DNA from: Polaromonas sp.
GTDB lineage: Bacteria; Pseudomonadota; Gammaproteobacteria; Burkholderiales; Burkholderiaceae_C
Direction of reading: 5' to 3'
Length of the DNA: 64,000 nucleotides
Assembly: GCA_021153985.1 (NCBI GenBank)
Contig: JAJKJM010000083.1
Coordinates: 38,037 to 102,036, forward strand
Shown: piece after piece, positions 8,451 to 16,685 of the stretch
Layout of the letters: each line of letters starts with the position of its first letter
Numbering within the stretch: the first letter of the stretch is position 1
Notes under the pieces: model-generated
Told to the model about the DNA's origin: nothing
Database searches by the model: none
Seen by the model: the letters and a program-made list of their open reading frames with translations, nothing else
Translations under genes and position numbers: made by a program

Positions 8451-9815
8451 ATGAGCGATATCAACAACAACGACACTGGCCCTCAATTCCCCGCCAACGA
8501 AAAGCTCGATGCGGCCGCCACTTCACGGCGCGCGCTGCTCAAGCATTCCAGCCTGGCGCTGGTGGGCGCAGGCCTGTACGGTGCGGCGCCCTTCATGGGA
8601 CCATGGAAGCACAACCACGCCTGGGCGCAGACCGGCCAGAAGAAGCCATTGACCGTTGGCCTCACCATGGATGCCTCGGGCCTCTACGCGGCTTCCGGCG
8701 CTGAAGAGCGCCTGGGCGCCATGATGGCCATCAAGGAGTTCAACGACAAGGGCGGCGTGCTGGGCCGGCGCATTGAGGCCATCCATATCGATACGGAAAC
8801 CACGCCGGCCACCGGCTCGCGCGTGGCTGAACGCATGATCACGCGCAACGAAGCTTCCTTCCTGATCGGTGCGGTGCACTCGGGCGTGTCTAACGCTATC
8901 TCTCAGGTCGCGCAGAAGTACGGCACGGTCTTTTTGAACACCAATTCCAGCAGCCCGACCGAGGCCGGCAAGGACTGCCACCGCACCAAGTTCGTGTGGG
9001 ACGGCAACGGCACCAACTTTTCCAACGCCATCGTCAAGAACGCCATCAAGGCCAGCGGCAAGAACTGGGTGCTGCTGACCAACGACTATGTGTGGGGCCA
9101 CACCACCTCCAAGGCAACGCGCGCCATCGTTGAAGCCAATGGAGGCAAGATCGTGGAAGAACTGCTGGTGCCGCAAAACACCCGCGACTTCTCGTCCTAC
9201 CTGCTCAAGCTGCAACAACTCAAACCCAACGTGGTGGCCACGGCGGTGGGCGGTGACGACATCAAGGCCTTGCGCCAGCAGGTGGTGCAGCTCAAGATGA
9301 ACCAGTCCATGGCCTGGATCAACAACCAGCAGGACTGGCCCGATGTGTACGGCCTGGGCCCCGAGGCGATCTTCGGCGTCTTCGGCACCACCTGGTACTG
9401 GCGCCTGGGCCTGCCCGGCGTGAAAGAGTTTGTGGCGGCGTACCAGAAGCAGTTCCCGGGCATGGCCATTCGCGTGCCGGGCAACGTTTATCACAACGGC
9501 TATATGGCCACGCGCGAACTGCTGCGCTGTGTGGAAGAAGCCGGCACCACCAACAACATTGCCGTCATCAAAAAACTCGAAGGCCGCAAGATGAGCGCCG
9601 CCGATCGCCTGCAGCACTACGACGCCTGGATGGACCCGGTCACCCACCAGTGCCAGCAGACGATTTACATGGCGACCTACAACGACCAGCCTGCGGAGAA
9701 AGACGACATCTTCAAGATCCTCACGCAGGCCGACCCGAAGGACGTGATGGACAAGGACGCCACGGGCGCCTGCAAGCTCGAGAGCTACGACGCAACGCCC
9801 AGCTACGAAGTCTGA
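8451..9815 (+). CDS. Periplasmic substrate-binding protein of HAAT-type ABC transporter (Tat-type signal)
   Basis: A 454-residue periplasmic binding protein of the LivJ/LivK-like class. The leader begins with a 25-residue polar extension, then SRRALLKHSSLALVGAGLYG, a twin-arginine-like start and hydrophobic core ending near AWAQ (about residue 63). The mature part starts with the family pattern LTVGLTMDASGLYAASGAEERLGAMMAIKEFNDKGGVLGR. An AGGAGA site lies just before the ATG. It sits between the dehydrogenase and livH genes and should deliver substrate to the LivH-LivM pore. The ligand cannot be read from sequence; neighbours suggest a polyol- or sugar-acid-like compound. Confidence 0.88.
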   Translation: MSDINNNDTGPQFPANEKLDAAATSRRALLKHSSLALVGAGLYGAAPFMGPWKHNHAWAQTGQKKPLTVGLTMDASGLYAASGAEERLGAMMAIKEFNDKGGVLGRRIEAIHIDTETTPATGSRVAERMITRNEASFLIGAVHSGVSNAISQVAQKYGTVFLNTNSSSPTEAGKDCHRTKFVWDGNGTNFSNAIVKNAIKASGKNWVLLTNDYVWGHTTSKATRAIVEANGGKIVEELLVPQNTRDFSSYLLKLQQLKPNVVATAVGGDDIKALRQQVVQLKMNQSMAWINNQQDWPDVYGLGPEAIFGVFGTTWYWRLGLPGVKEFVAAYQKQFPGMAIRVPGNVYHNGYMATRELLRCVEEAGTTNNIAVIKKLEGRKMSAADRLQHYDAWMDPVTHQCQQTIYMATYNDQPAEKDDIFKILTQADPKDVMDKDATGACKLESYDATPSYEV

Positions 9816-9841
9816 GTCTGCCGTCATCTTCAAAGACCGAC

Positions 9842-10771
9842 ATGGATTTTTTGCTTCAGCTTATCCCGCACCTCGTCAACGGCGTCTCGCTGGGCCTGTT
9901 GTTCGCGCTCATCGCGCTGGGCTTCATGCTCATCGTGGGGGTGATGGAAACGATCAACCTGGCGCACGGCTCGCTGTTTGCGCTGGGCATGTACTTCGCG
10001 CTTTTCCTGATCGCGCCGCAATTGGGCGTGTTTCCGAATCTGCAGGCCTGGTACATGAGCTTGCCGCTCGGGACGCGTTACCTGGTGGCGCTGATTCTTG
10101 CACCCATCCTCGTCGGCATTTTCGGCATGCTGCTGGAGCTGTGCATGCGGCGCACCTACGGCCGCGACCCGCTCTACGGCCTGCTATTGACCTTCGGTGC
10201 GGCGCTGGTGATTGAAGAGGTCATACGCCTGGTGTGGGGCTCGTCGGAAAAGCAGCTGATGTTGCCCGAGGTCATCTCTGGCGCCTTCCTGATGGGTGAC
10301 CTGGTGTATTCAAAGTACCGCTTCTTCGCCAGCGGATTCGCCATCCTGATGATTGTGCTGCTGTGGGTGTTTTTGCAGAAGACGCCCTACGGCGCCATCA
10401 TCAAGGCCGGCGCGCACGAAAGCGAAATGGTGCGTGCGCTGGGCATCAACCTCTCGCGCCTGCGCCTCTTCGTGTTTGGCCTCGGCGTGGCGCTGGCGGC
10501 GATTGCGGGCGTGGTCATGGCGCCAATCTGGGGCATACGGCCGCATGTGGGCGTCGATGCGGTGGTGCCGGCTTTTCTGATCATTGTGCTGGGCGGTGTC
10601 GGTTCGCTGTGGGGTGCGGTGATTGCCGGGTTGATGGTGGGCATGGTGGTGGGCTTGACGGGCTCCTACGCATCCGAGTGGTCGTTGATGTCGATGTACC
10701 TGTTGTTCATTGCCGTGGTGACGTTCCGATCACGCGGCCTCTTCGGGAAAAAGAGCGTGCTGGATCAATGA
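9842..10771 (+). CDS. livH: Branched-chain amino acid-type ABC transporter permease LivH
   Basis: A 309-residue inner-membrane permease with the LivH hallmark VNGVSLGLLFALIALGFMLIVGVMETINLAHG at its N-terminus and about eight hydrophobic segments. The EAA-like loop is KAGAHESEMVRALGINLSRLR. I take the ATG at 9842, which begins exactly at the conserved MDFLLQLIPHLVNG; upstream in-frame sequence is a shadow of the binding-protein gene. It is 26 bp after the binding protein. Its partner LivM and the ATPases are in the divergent arm. A dispersed repeat begins immediately after the stop. Confidence 0.88.
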   Translation: MDFLLQLIPHLVNGVSLGLLFALIALGFMLIVGVMETINLAHGSLFALGMYFALFLIAPQLGVFPNLQAWYMSLPLGTRYLVALILAPILVGIFGMLLELCMRRTYGRDPLYGLLLTFGAALVIEEVIRLVWGSSEKQLMLPEVISGAFLMGDLVYSKYRFFASGFAILMIVLLWVFLQKTPYGAIIKAGAHESEMVRALGINLSRLRLFVFGLGVALAAIAGVVMAPIWGIRPHVGVDAVVPAFLIIVLGGVGSLWGAVIAGLMVGMVVGLTGSYASEWSLMSMYLLFIAVVTFRSRGLFGKKSVLDQ

Positions 10772-10860
10772 GACCCCCTGTCTCGGCTCACTTCGTGTAG
10801 CCGGAACCCCCCAAGGGGCAACACCAGCGGCCCGGCAAAGCCGGTTCCGCGGTGTTTCTT
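10772..10860 (+). repeat. Dispersed intergenic repeat, family A (copy 1)
   Basis: Directly after the livH stop comes a C-rich block, then GGCTCACTTCGTGTAGCC, a CCCCCCAAGGGG hairpin, then GCGGCCCGGCAAAGCCGG. The same order recurs at 42105-42209 (reverse), 46878-46965 and 61347-61430. Each copy starts within about 5 bp of a stop codon and runs in that gene's direction. The C-run/G-run hairpin could act as an mRNA 3' end or transcription terminator (inference). Confidence 0.75.
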
Positions 10861-10895
10861 GTGCAGAAAGTTCTTTAATGTATGAAGGCTAATTG

Positions 10896-11639
10896 ATGAA
10901 ACCGCTTGAAAGTAAAGTCGCGCTGGTCACTGGCGCGGCGGGCACCATGGGCCTGGCCGTCGTCAAGGCCCTGCTGGAAGACGGCTGCAAGGTCGCGATG
11001 GTGGATGTGAGCCATGAGCGCAACCGCGCGCTGGCGCATGAACTGGGCCCGCGCGCCTTGCCGTTCTCGTTTGACATCAGCGACCCCAATGCGGTGAGTG
11101 ACGGCCACGCGCTCATCGTCAAGGCCTTCGGCCCGGTCGACATCCTCGTCAACAACGCCGGAATCCTGTCGAACAACAAGATTGAGGCCACCGAAGCAGG
11201 TGAATGGCGCCGCGTGATGGGCGCCAACCTCGACGGTGCTTTCTACCTCGCGCAGCAGGTGGTGCCGGCGATGAAGGCACGGCGCTTCGGCCGCATCATC
11301 AACACCAGTTCTTTAGCTGCCAAGACCGGCGGGCTGACGGCGGGGACGGCGTATTCGGTGTCCAAGGGCGCGATGAGTGCACTGACTTTTTCCCTGGCGC
11401 GAGAGCTCGCGTCTTTTGGCGTCACGGCCAACGCCGTCGCGCCGGCTTATGTGAAGACACCCATGATCACTGAGCAACTGACGCAAGAGCAGCGGCAGAA
11501 GCTGCTGAAAGACATTCCGGTCGGGCGTTTCTGCGAGCCCGAGGAGTTCGCCCACGTGGTGCGTTTCCTCGCCTCGCCGCTGTCGGGCTTCATCACCGGC
11601 GAGATCATTGACCTCAACGGTGGCCTGCTGATGGACTAG
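10896..11639 (+). CDS. SDR-family NAD(P)-dependent oxidoreductase (FabG-like)
   Basis: A 247-residue short-chain dehydrogenase. The nucleotide-binding TGAAGTMG is near residue 12, NNAG follows, and the active site is the INTSS serine with YSVSK (Tyr and Lys). It ends with the SDR pattern GEIIDLNGGLLMD. I use the ATG at 10896 rather than the TTG three bases earlier. It follows livH after repeat copy 1 and precedes another SDR. A role in oxidising a polyol or hydroxyacid taken up by the locus fits, but many SDRs look alike and substrate is open. Confidence 0.85.
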   Translation: MKPLESKVALVTGAAGTMGLAVVKALLEDGCKVAMVDVSHERNRALAHELGPRALPFSFDISDPNAVSDGHALIVKAFGPVDILVNNAGILSNNKIEATEAGEWRRVMGANLDGAFYLAQQVVPAMKARRFGRIINTSSLAAKTGGLTAGTAYSVSKGAMSALTFSLARELASFGVTANAVAPAYVKTPMITEQLTQEQRQKLLKDIPVGRFCEPEEFAHVVRFLASPLSGFITGEIIDLNGGLLMD

Positions 11640-11704
11640 GACAGCCCCAGGCAGGGAAAGCCCTTTCGCCGCCAGCCTGCTTTGCGCCCACAATTTCCTT
11701 ATCC

Positions 11705-12514
11705 ATGAGCATCACACCCAAGATTGATTTCACCGCCGCGTTGTCAGGCCTTTTTGACCTGCGCGGCAAAACCGCTTATGTGCCCGGTGGCTATGGCGGC
11801 ATTGGCGAAGCCATTGCCTGGGGCCTGGCGATGGCGGGCGCGCGGGTGGCGGTATCGGGCCGCGATGAAGCCAGGGCCGAGGCAGTGGCCGCGGCGCTGC
11901 GCGCGGCGGGACACGAAGCCATGGGCCTGGCCATGGACGCGCATTCGGTGCCGCAGATGCAGGCTTCCGTCGACGCGGTGGCGGGGCAATGGGGCGGCCT
12001 CGACATTTTGATGAACTGCGTCGGCATGCAGCGCGAGCAGGGCTTGCTGGAGGTGACCGAAGAAGCATTTGACGAAGTGCTGCAGGTCAACCTCAAGGCC
12101 GCCATGTTCCTTGCGCAGGCTGTGGCTAAAAAACAGATTGAAGGCGGCAGGGGCGGGGCGCAGGTGCATCTGCTCTCGGTGCGTGCGCAACTGGGCTTGC
12201 GCGGCCGCGGCTACTCGGCCTACAGCAGCAGCAAGGGTGGGCTGGTCATGTTGATCCGCCAGCATGCGAGTGAACTGGCGCCACATGGCATCACCGTCAA
12301 CGGCATTGCACCCACGGTGGTGCAGACCGAGATGGCGCGCCACTGGCTGGAGAACCCCGAGACGCGCAAACAGGTGCTGGAGCGCATTCCGCTGGGCCGT
12401 GTGGCCGACCCGCAGGACGTGGCCGGTGCGGCGGTGTTTTTTGCGGCGCCCGCGTCGCGCTTCGTCACCGGGCAAGTGCTATACCTCGACGGCGGAATTA
12501 CCGCGACCCAGTAA
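11705..12514 (+). CDS. SDR-family oxidoreductase with divergent cofactor motifs
   Basis: A 269-residue short-chain dehydrogenase resembling gluconate 5-dehydrogenases. The catalytic YSSSK and the C-terminal GQVLYLDGGITATQ are standard. Two usually conserved places differ: the glycine loop reads PGGYGGIG instead of TGGxxGIG, and NNAG is replaced by MNCVG. The catalytic serine is in HLLSVRAQ. It is likely still an active dehydrogenase with altered cofactor pocket (inference). It closes the rightward arm, 65 bp after the first SDR, and its last 17 bp overlap the convergent aminotransferase gene. Confidence 0.83.
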   Translation: MSITPKIDFTAALSGLFDLRGKTAYVPGGYGGIGEAIAWGLAMAGARVAVSGRDEARAEAVAAALRAAGHEAMGLAMDAHSVPQMQASVDAVAGQWGGLDILMNCVGMQREQGLLEVTEEAFDEVLQVNLKAAMFLAQAVAKKQIEGGRGGAQVHLLSVRAQLGLRGRGYSAYSSSKGGLVMLIRQHASELAPHGITVNGIAPTVVQTEMARHWLENPETRKQVLERIPLGRVADPQDVAGAAVFFAAPASRFVTGQVLYLDGGITATQ

Positions 12515-13703
12515 CCCCGCTCGCCAGTGCCGCGACGGCATGTTGCACGCCGCCGCTGCCTATGGGAATGCCCTGCACCCGCAGGGCGGCTTCCACGCCG
12601 GCCAGGCAGCCCAGGATCATCGCCGGGTTCATGTCGCCCAGATGGCCGATGCGGAAGGTTCTTCCCGCCAACGGGCCCAGTCCGCCTGCAATCGCCACCT
12701 GAAATTGTTCGCGCGCAACCGTGCGCAAGGCTTCGGGGTCAATGCCGGCGCCGACGGACACCGTCGTGACCGAAACCGATCGCGCCGCCGGCTCACGCAC
12801 AAAAAGCGACAGCGCACCGCCTTCACTCCAGGCGTCAACAGCGGCGTGCACCGCACTGGCGATCAACTGGTGGCGTGCGATGACCTCTTCGACGCCCTCA
12901 TGAAAAATCAGTCCCAGCGCGGCCTCCAGGCCGAAGAGCAGGCTTTGCGGCGGCGTGCCGCAGAACTTGCGGTAGCAAAGCGGGCTTTGCCGCCTCGCCC
13001 AGTCCCAATAAAACCGGGGTGAAGGATTGGCGGCGGCTACTTTCATCGCGGTGGCGTCCGCAGCCACAAAGGCCAGGCCCGGCGGCACCATCAGGCCTTT
13101 TTGCGACGCGCCCAGCACCACGTTGGCGCCCAGGCCGTCCATGGCAAACGGCGCCGCGCCCAATGAGGCCACCACGTCCACCACCAGCAATGCAGGGTGT
13201 GCCGTGGCATCGAGCACCTGCCTGATTCGGGCTGGGTCGCTGGTCATGCCGCTGGCGGTGTCGGTGTGCACCACAAACACGGCCACGATGGCGTGTGCGG
13301 TGTCAGCGCGCAGCGCGGCTTCCAGGGCCGGCACGTCAATCGGGTAGCCTTCGCGCCAGGCCGTGCGGATGACGGCTGCGCCCATGGCCTCGGCCTGTAT
13401 AGCCCAGGATTCGGAGAAGTGCCCCGTGCCCGCGATCAGCACCTGCTGCCCGGGCGCCAGCAGGTTGGCGATCACCGCCTCCCACGCGCCGTGGCCGTTG
13501 CAGGCGTACATGAAGACATCGGCCCTGGCCGTTTGCAGCAGTGCTTTAAGGCCGTTCTCGCAGGACTGGATCACGCTATCGAGCCGGGGATCGGCCAGGT
13601 CCATGGGTTGGCGCCGCATCGCGTCCATGACCTCGTCAGGTACCCGCGTCGGCCCAGGTGAGTGAAGGAAGCGATGGCCGGGGATGCGTTTGTGGGGCGT
13701 CAT
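12498..13703 (-). CDS. Class V aminotransferase (alanine/serine-glyoxylate aminotransferase family)
   Basis: A 401-residue PLP enzyme of fold type I. The N-terminal HSPGPTRVPDEV, the Asp in LLVVDVVASLGAAPF and the PLP lysine Lys202 in LGASQKGLMVPPGL follow the alanine/serine-glyoxylate aminotransferase pattern. It would move an amino group between a small amino acid and glyoxylate or pyruvate. A ureidoglycine-glyoxylate aminotransferase role is possible within the same family. It reads toward the SDR genes, overlaps the last by 17 bp, and lies 9 bp downstream of a DMT-type transporter gene on the same strand, so those two probably form an operon. Confidence 0.84.
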   Translation of the reverse strand: MTPHKRIPGHRFLHSPGPTRVPDEVMDAMRRQPMDLADPRLDSVIQSCENGLKALLQTARADVFMYACNGHGAWEAVIANLLAPGQQVLIAGTGHFSESWAIQAEAMGAAVIRTAWREGYPIDVPALEAALRADTAHAIVAVFVVHTDTASGMTSDPARIRQVLDATAHPALLVVDVVASLGAAPFAMDGLGANVVLGASQKGLMVPPGLAFVAADATAMKVAAANPSPRFYWDWARRQSPLCYRKFCGTPPQSLLFGLEAALGLIFHEGVEEVIARHQLIASAVHAAVDAWSEGGALSLFVREPAARSVSVTTVSVGAGIDPEALRTVAREQFQVAIAGGLGPLAGRTFRIGHLGDMNPAMILGCLAGVEAALRVQGIPIGSGGVQHAVAALASGVTGSR

Positions 13704-13712
13704 GCTGAAAAA

Positions 13713-14612
13713 TTATGCGCTTGCCGGCTTGCGGTTGACCAGCACAATGCCAGCCGCCACCGTGGCCAACGCCACCAGCAAGCCGGTGGTGACGCTTTCC
13801 TTGAGCCACAGCGCGCCGAAGAGCAGCGCAAACAGCGGGGTGAAAAACACGAAGACCGAAATCTTCGTTGCAGGATAGCGCCCCAGCATCCACATCCAGA
13901 GCAGGTAGCTTGCAAAGGCGCCTATGACAGTCTGCAGCAGCAGGGAGGTGACGGCAAAGGGGCTGAAGTGCCACGACCACTGCTCGCCCAGGTACAGAGA
14001 CAAGAACGGGAAAACGGCGGCGCTGACGGCCAGTTGGTAGAAGAGCAACTTCTCTGCGGAAATGCTGACCAGTCTGGTCGCCCGGATCACCACCGTGGTC
14101 AAGCCCCACAACATGCCGGCGGCCAGTGCCAGCAGGTCACCGCGCGCTGTTGACGCGTGGTCTCCGGTGAAGCCTTCGCGCAAGGCAAACACCACGGCGG
14201 CAAAAGCGCACAGCAGGCCCACCCATTGCAGCCCGCGCAGCCGTTCGGACTTGACCCACAGCGGCACCAGCAGCGCGACCCAGAAGGGCGAGGTGTACAA
14301 AAACACGGTGAGGCGCGAGGCGCTGGTGTACTGCAGCCCCACATAAATGCAGGCAAACTCTGCGCCGAAAAGAGCGCCTGCCAGCAGGCCGGCCTTGAGC
14401 GACCCATCACCGCGGAACAGCGGAATTTTTCGCCACAGGCACCAGAGCCACAGCAGGAACGTGGCGCCTACCAGCCGCAGCGAAGCCTGGAACATGGGCG
14501 GAATCTCGCTGATGGTGGCTTTGATCAACACCTGCTGCAGGCCCCAGAACAGGCAGCAGCCCAGCAGCAGTGTCATGGCGAGGGTGTCGAGATGGGTCTT
14601 GCGTGAAGTCAT
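13713..14612 (-). CDS. DMT-superfamily (EamA) transporter
   Basis: A 299-residue inner-membrane protein with about ten hydrophobic helices arranged as two EamA repeats (LLGCCLFWGLQQVLIKATISE at the start; MLWGLTTVVIRATRLVSIS near the middle). It ends VNRKPASA. Members export amino acids or metabolites by a drug/metabolite-transporter mechanism. It is first in a two-gene leftward unit with the class V aminotransferase and diverges from a LysR gene 76 bp away, which may regulate it. Confidence 0.83.
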   Translation of the reverse strand: MTSRKTHLDTLAMTLLLGCCLFWGLQQVLIKATISEIPPMFQASLRLVGATFLLWLWCLWRKIPLFRGDGSLKAGLLAGALFGAEFACIYVGLQYTSASRLTVFLYTSPFWVALLVPLWVKSERLRGLQWVGLLCAFAAVVFALREGFTGDHASTARGDLLALAAGMLWGLTTVVIRATRLVSISAEKLLFYQLAVSAAVFPFLSLYLGEQWSWHFSPFAVTSLLLQTVIGAFASYLLWMWMLGRYPATKISVFVFFTPLFALLFGALWLKESVTTGLLVALATVAAGIVLVNRKPASA

Positions 14613-14688
14613 TGAGAGTGATGGTAACGAGGTCGGGCGCAGGCTGCAGGCGATACCATCGCATCATTTCCCCGAACGAGGTGCTGCC

Positions 14689-15582
14689 GTGGACCACAAA
14701 TGGCTGGAAGACTTCATTGCCCTGGCTCGTGAGCGCAGCTTTTCGCGCGCGGCGGAGCTCCGTCATGTGACGCAGCCGCAGTTTTCGCGCCGTGTGCGGG
14801 CGCTGGAGTTGTGGGCGGGCGCTGACCTGGTCAACCGGGCAGTGGTGCCGCTGGCGCTCACCGCTGCGGGGGAAGAACTGTTGCCTGTGGCGCGCCGCGC
14901 CGTGGCCGGCCTGAACGACGTGCGCGCCCGCATCCGCCATGCGCAGGGTGGCCTCGACTGGGTCACGCTGGCCACCGGCCGCACGCTGTCGCGCACCACC
15001 GTGCCCACATGGCTGGCGCGCGTCAAGCGCGGCGCCGGCGAATTCCGCCTGCGCATCCTGACGGGCTCCATCCATGAAGGCGCCACGGCGCTGGAGCAGG
15101 GGGCGGCCGACTTCCTGTTGTCTTTCACGCATCCGCGCCTGCCTATGCTGCTGGACGACCAGACCTTTGAGGGACTGACGCTGGGCACTGACGAACTGGT
15201 CGCCGTGAGCGCCCCACGCCCCGACGGGCAGGCGCTGCACGCCTTGCCCGGTACAGCGCGCGAGCCGGTGTGTGTGCTGGGCTATGCGCCTACGCTGGCG
15301 CTCAGCCAGATCCTGCAAGACGGGCTGAGCCGCGACTCGCGTGAGCTGTTCCTGCACACGGTGACCGAGTCGGACTTCGCCGAATCCCTGCATGAGCAGG
15401 CCTTGCAAGGCGTGGGCCTGGCGTGGTTGCCGCGGGGGCTTGTGGGTGACGACCTGCGCAGCGGCCGGCTGGTGGCGGCCGACCCGCAGGCAGGCGCCGT
15501 GCGCTTTGAGATCCGCCTCTACCGTAACCGCAGCCCGCGTAGCGAACTGATGCAGCGCATCTGGGCTGCCAGCAGCGCCTGA
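14689..15582 (+). CDS. LysR-family transcriptional regulator
   Basis: A 297-residue regulator with an N-terminal winged HTH (WLEDFIALARERSFSRAAELRHVTQPQFSRRVRALE, residues 5-40) and a LysR substrate-binding domain. I choose GTG 14689 because it gives the usual distance to the HTH and has a GAGG site about 8 bp upstream; longer in-frame starts run into the DMT gene. It may control the divergent DMT gene, the downstream Bug-deacylase pair, or both. Two ATGCGCATGCG repeats lie just after its stop. Confidence 0.82.
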   Translation: MDHKWLEDFIALARERSFSRAAELRHVTQPQFSRRVRALELWAGADLVNRAVVPLALTAAGEELLPVARRAVAGLNDVRARIRHAQGGLDWVTLATGRTLSRTTVPTWLARVKRGAGEFRLRILTGSIHEGATALEQGAADFLLSFTHPRLPMLLDDQTFEGLTLGTDELVAVSAPRPDGQALHALPGTAREPVCVLGYAPTLALSQILQDGLSRDSRELFLHTVTESDFAESLHEQALQGVGLAWLPRGLVGDDLRSGRLVAADPQAGAVRFEIRLYRNRSPRSELMQRIWAASSA

Positions 15583-15588
15583 GCGAAC

Positions 15589-15620
15589 ATGCGCATGCGC
15601 CCATGCGTGATGCGCATGCG
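15589..15620. promoter_or_regulatory. Direct repeat ATGCGCATGCG x2 upstream of the Bug-deacylase operon
   Basis: The 11-mer ATGCGCATGCG occurs at 15589-15599 and 15610-15620, 21 bp apart (two helical turns), with a partial CATGCG between. It lies 49 bp before the Bug gene start and right after the LysR stop. The spacing suggests binding of a dimeric regulator on one DNA face. No binding data are implied. Confidence 0.4.
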
Positions 15621-15668
15621 GCCTGCGGGATCGATTCATAGACTGGCTCCACCCACAAGGAGACTGTC

Positions 15669-16685
15669 ATGCCCGCTCAATTTTCATCCTGCTACACCCG
15701 CCTCGGCCGCGCCGCGCGCGCAGCCGCAACCACCTTCCTGGCGCTGTTGGCCCTGTCAACCGCGCAGGCCCAGAGCTGGCCTTCGGCCAGGCCGATCTCG
15801 CTGGTGGTGGGCTATCCCGCCGGCGGCAGCGTCGACCTGGTGGCACGCATCATCGCCGAGCCGCTGGCCAAGCGCCTGGGCACGCCGGTGGTTGTTGAAA
15901 ATGTCGGCGGCGCCGGCGGCACCATAGGCGCCCAGAAAGTGGTGAGTGCCAACCCCGACGGGTACACGCTGCTGCTGGGTTCGGGCAGCGAAATCTCGAT
16001 TGCCAAACTGTTCAATGCCGCGGTCAAATACAACGGTGAAACCGACCTGAGCCCGGTCGGGCTGATAGGCGTCACGCCCATGGTGTTTGTGACCAACGCC
16101 AAGACCGGCGTCAAAACCATTGAAGAGGCCATTGCGAAATCCAAACGCGAACGCAACCAGCTGAGCTTTGCTTCCTCGGGCATAGGCACGCCGCTGCATG
16201 TGTCGGGCGAGCTGATCAACCTGATGGCCGGCACGACCTTTCGCCATGTGCCGTATCGCGGCGCAGGGCAGCAGTTGCAGGACTTGCTGGGCGGCAATAT
16301 CGAGTTCAGCGTTTCGGTGCTGTCCTCCGCACTGCCCCACATCGAATCCGGCAAGATGATTCCGCTGGGCGTCACCACGCCCACACGTTCGCGCGCCGCG
16401 CCGCAAATCCCGGCACTTGGCGAGAACCCCAGGCTCAAGGGTTACGACATGAACGTCTGGTTCGGTCTCTTTGGTCCCGCCAAGCTGCCGGCGCCTATGG
16501 TCGCGCGCCTGAACAAGGAGCTCAACGAAATCCTGCGCGAAGAAGCCACATGGCAAAAGCTGCAGAAAGCCGGCATCTCCAATGACGGCGGCACGCCACA
16601 GGCGCTCACGGCCTTTATCCGGGCTGAGACCCAGCGCGTGCGCAACGTGGTCAACAAGGCAGTGAGCACCGGGGCGGCCAGCTGA
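15669..16685 (+). CDS. Bug/TctC-family tricarboxylate transport substrate-binding protein
   Basis: A 338-residue periplasmic receptor. The signal peptide (RLGRAARAAATTFLALLALSTAQAQ) ends near residue 35. Family motifs follow: ISLVVGYPAGGSVDLVAR, VENVGGAGGTIGAQKV, PDGYTLLLGSGSE, and LPHIESGKMIPLGVTT. An AAGGAG site lies before the ATG. No TctA or TctB gene is in the window, as is usual for Bug proteins of Burkholderiales. Its stop overlaps the start of a zinc deacylase gene by one base, which suggests the ligand is an N-acyl or similar carboxylate that the deacylase then hydrolyses (inference). It is closely similar to the Bug protein at 30797-31804. Confidence 0.88.
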   Translation: MPAQFSSCYTRLGRAARAAATTFLALLALSTAQAQSWPSARPISLVVGYPAGGSVDLVARIIAEPLAKRLGTPVVVENVGGAGGTIGAQKVVSANPDGYTLLLGSGSEISIAKLFNAAVKYNGETDLSPVGLIGVTPMVFVTNAKTGVKTIEEAIAKSKRERNQLSFASSGIGTPLHVSGELINLMAGTTFRHVPYRGAGQQLQDLLGGNIEFSVSVLSSALPHIESGKMIPLGVTTPTRSRAAPQIPALGENPRLKGYDMNVWFGLFGPAKLPAPMVARLNKELNEILREEATWQKLQKAGISNDGGTPQALTAFIRAETQRVRNVVNKAVSTGAAS

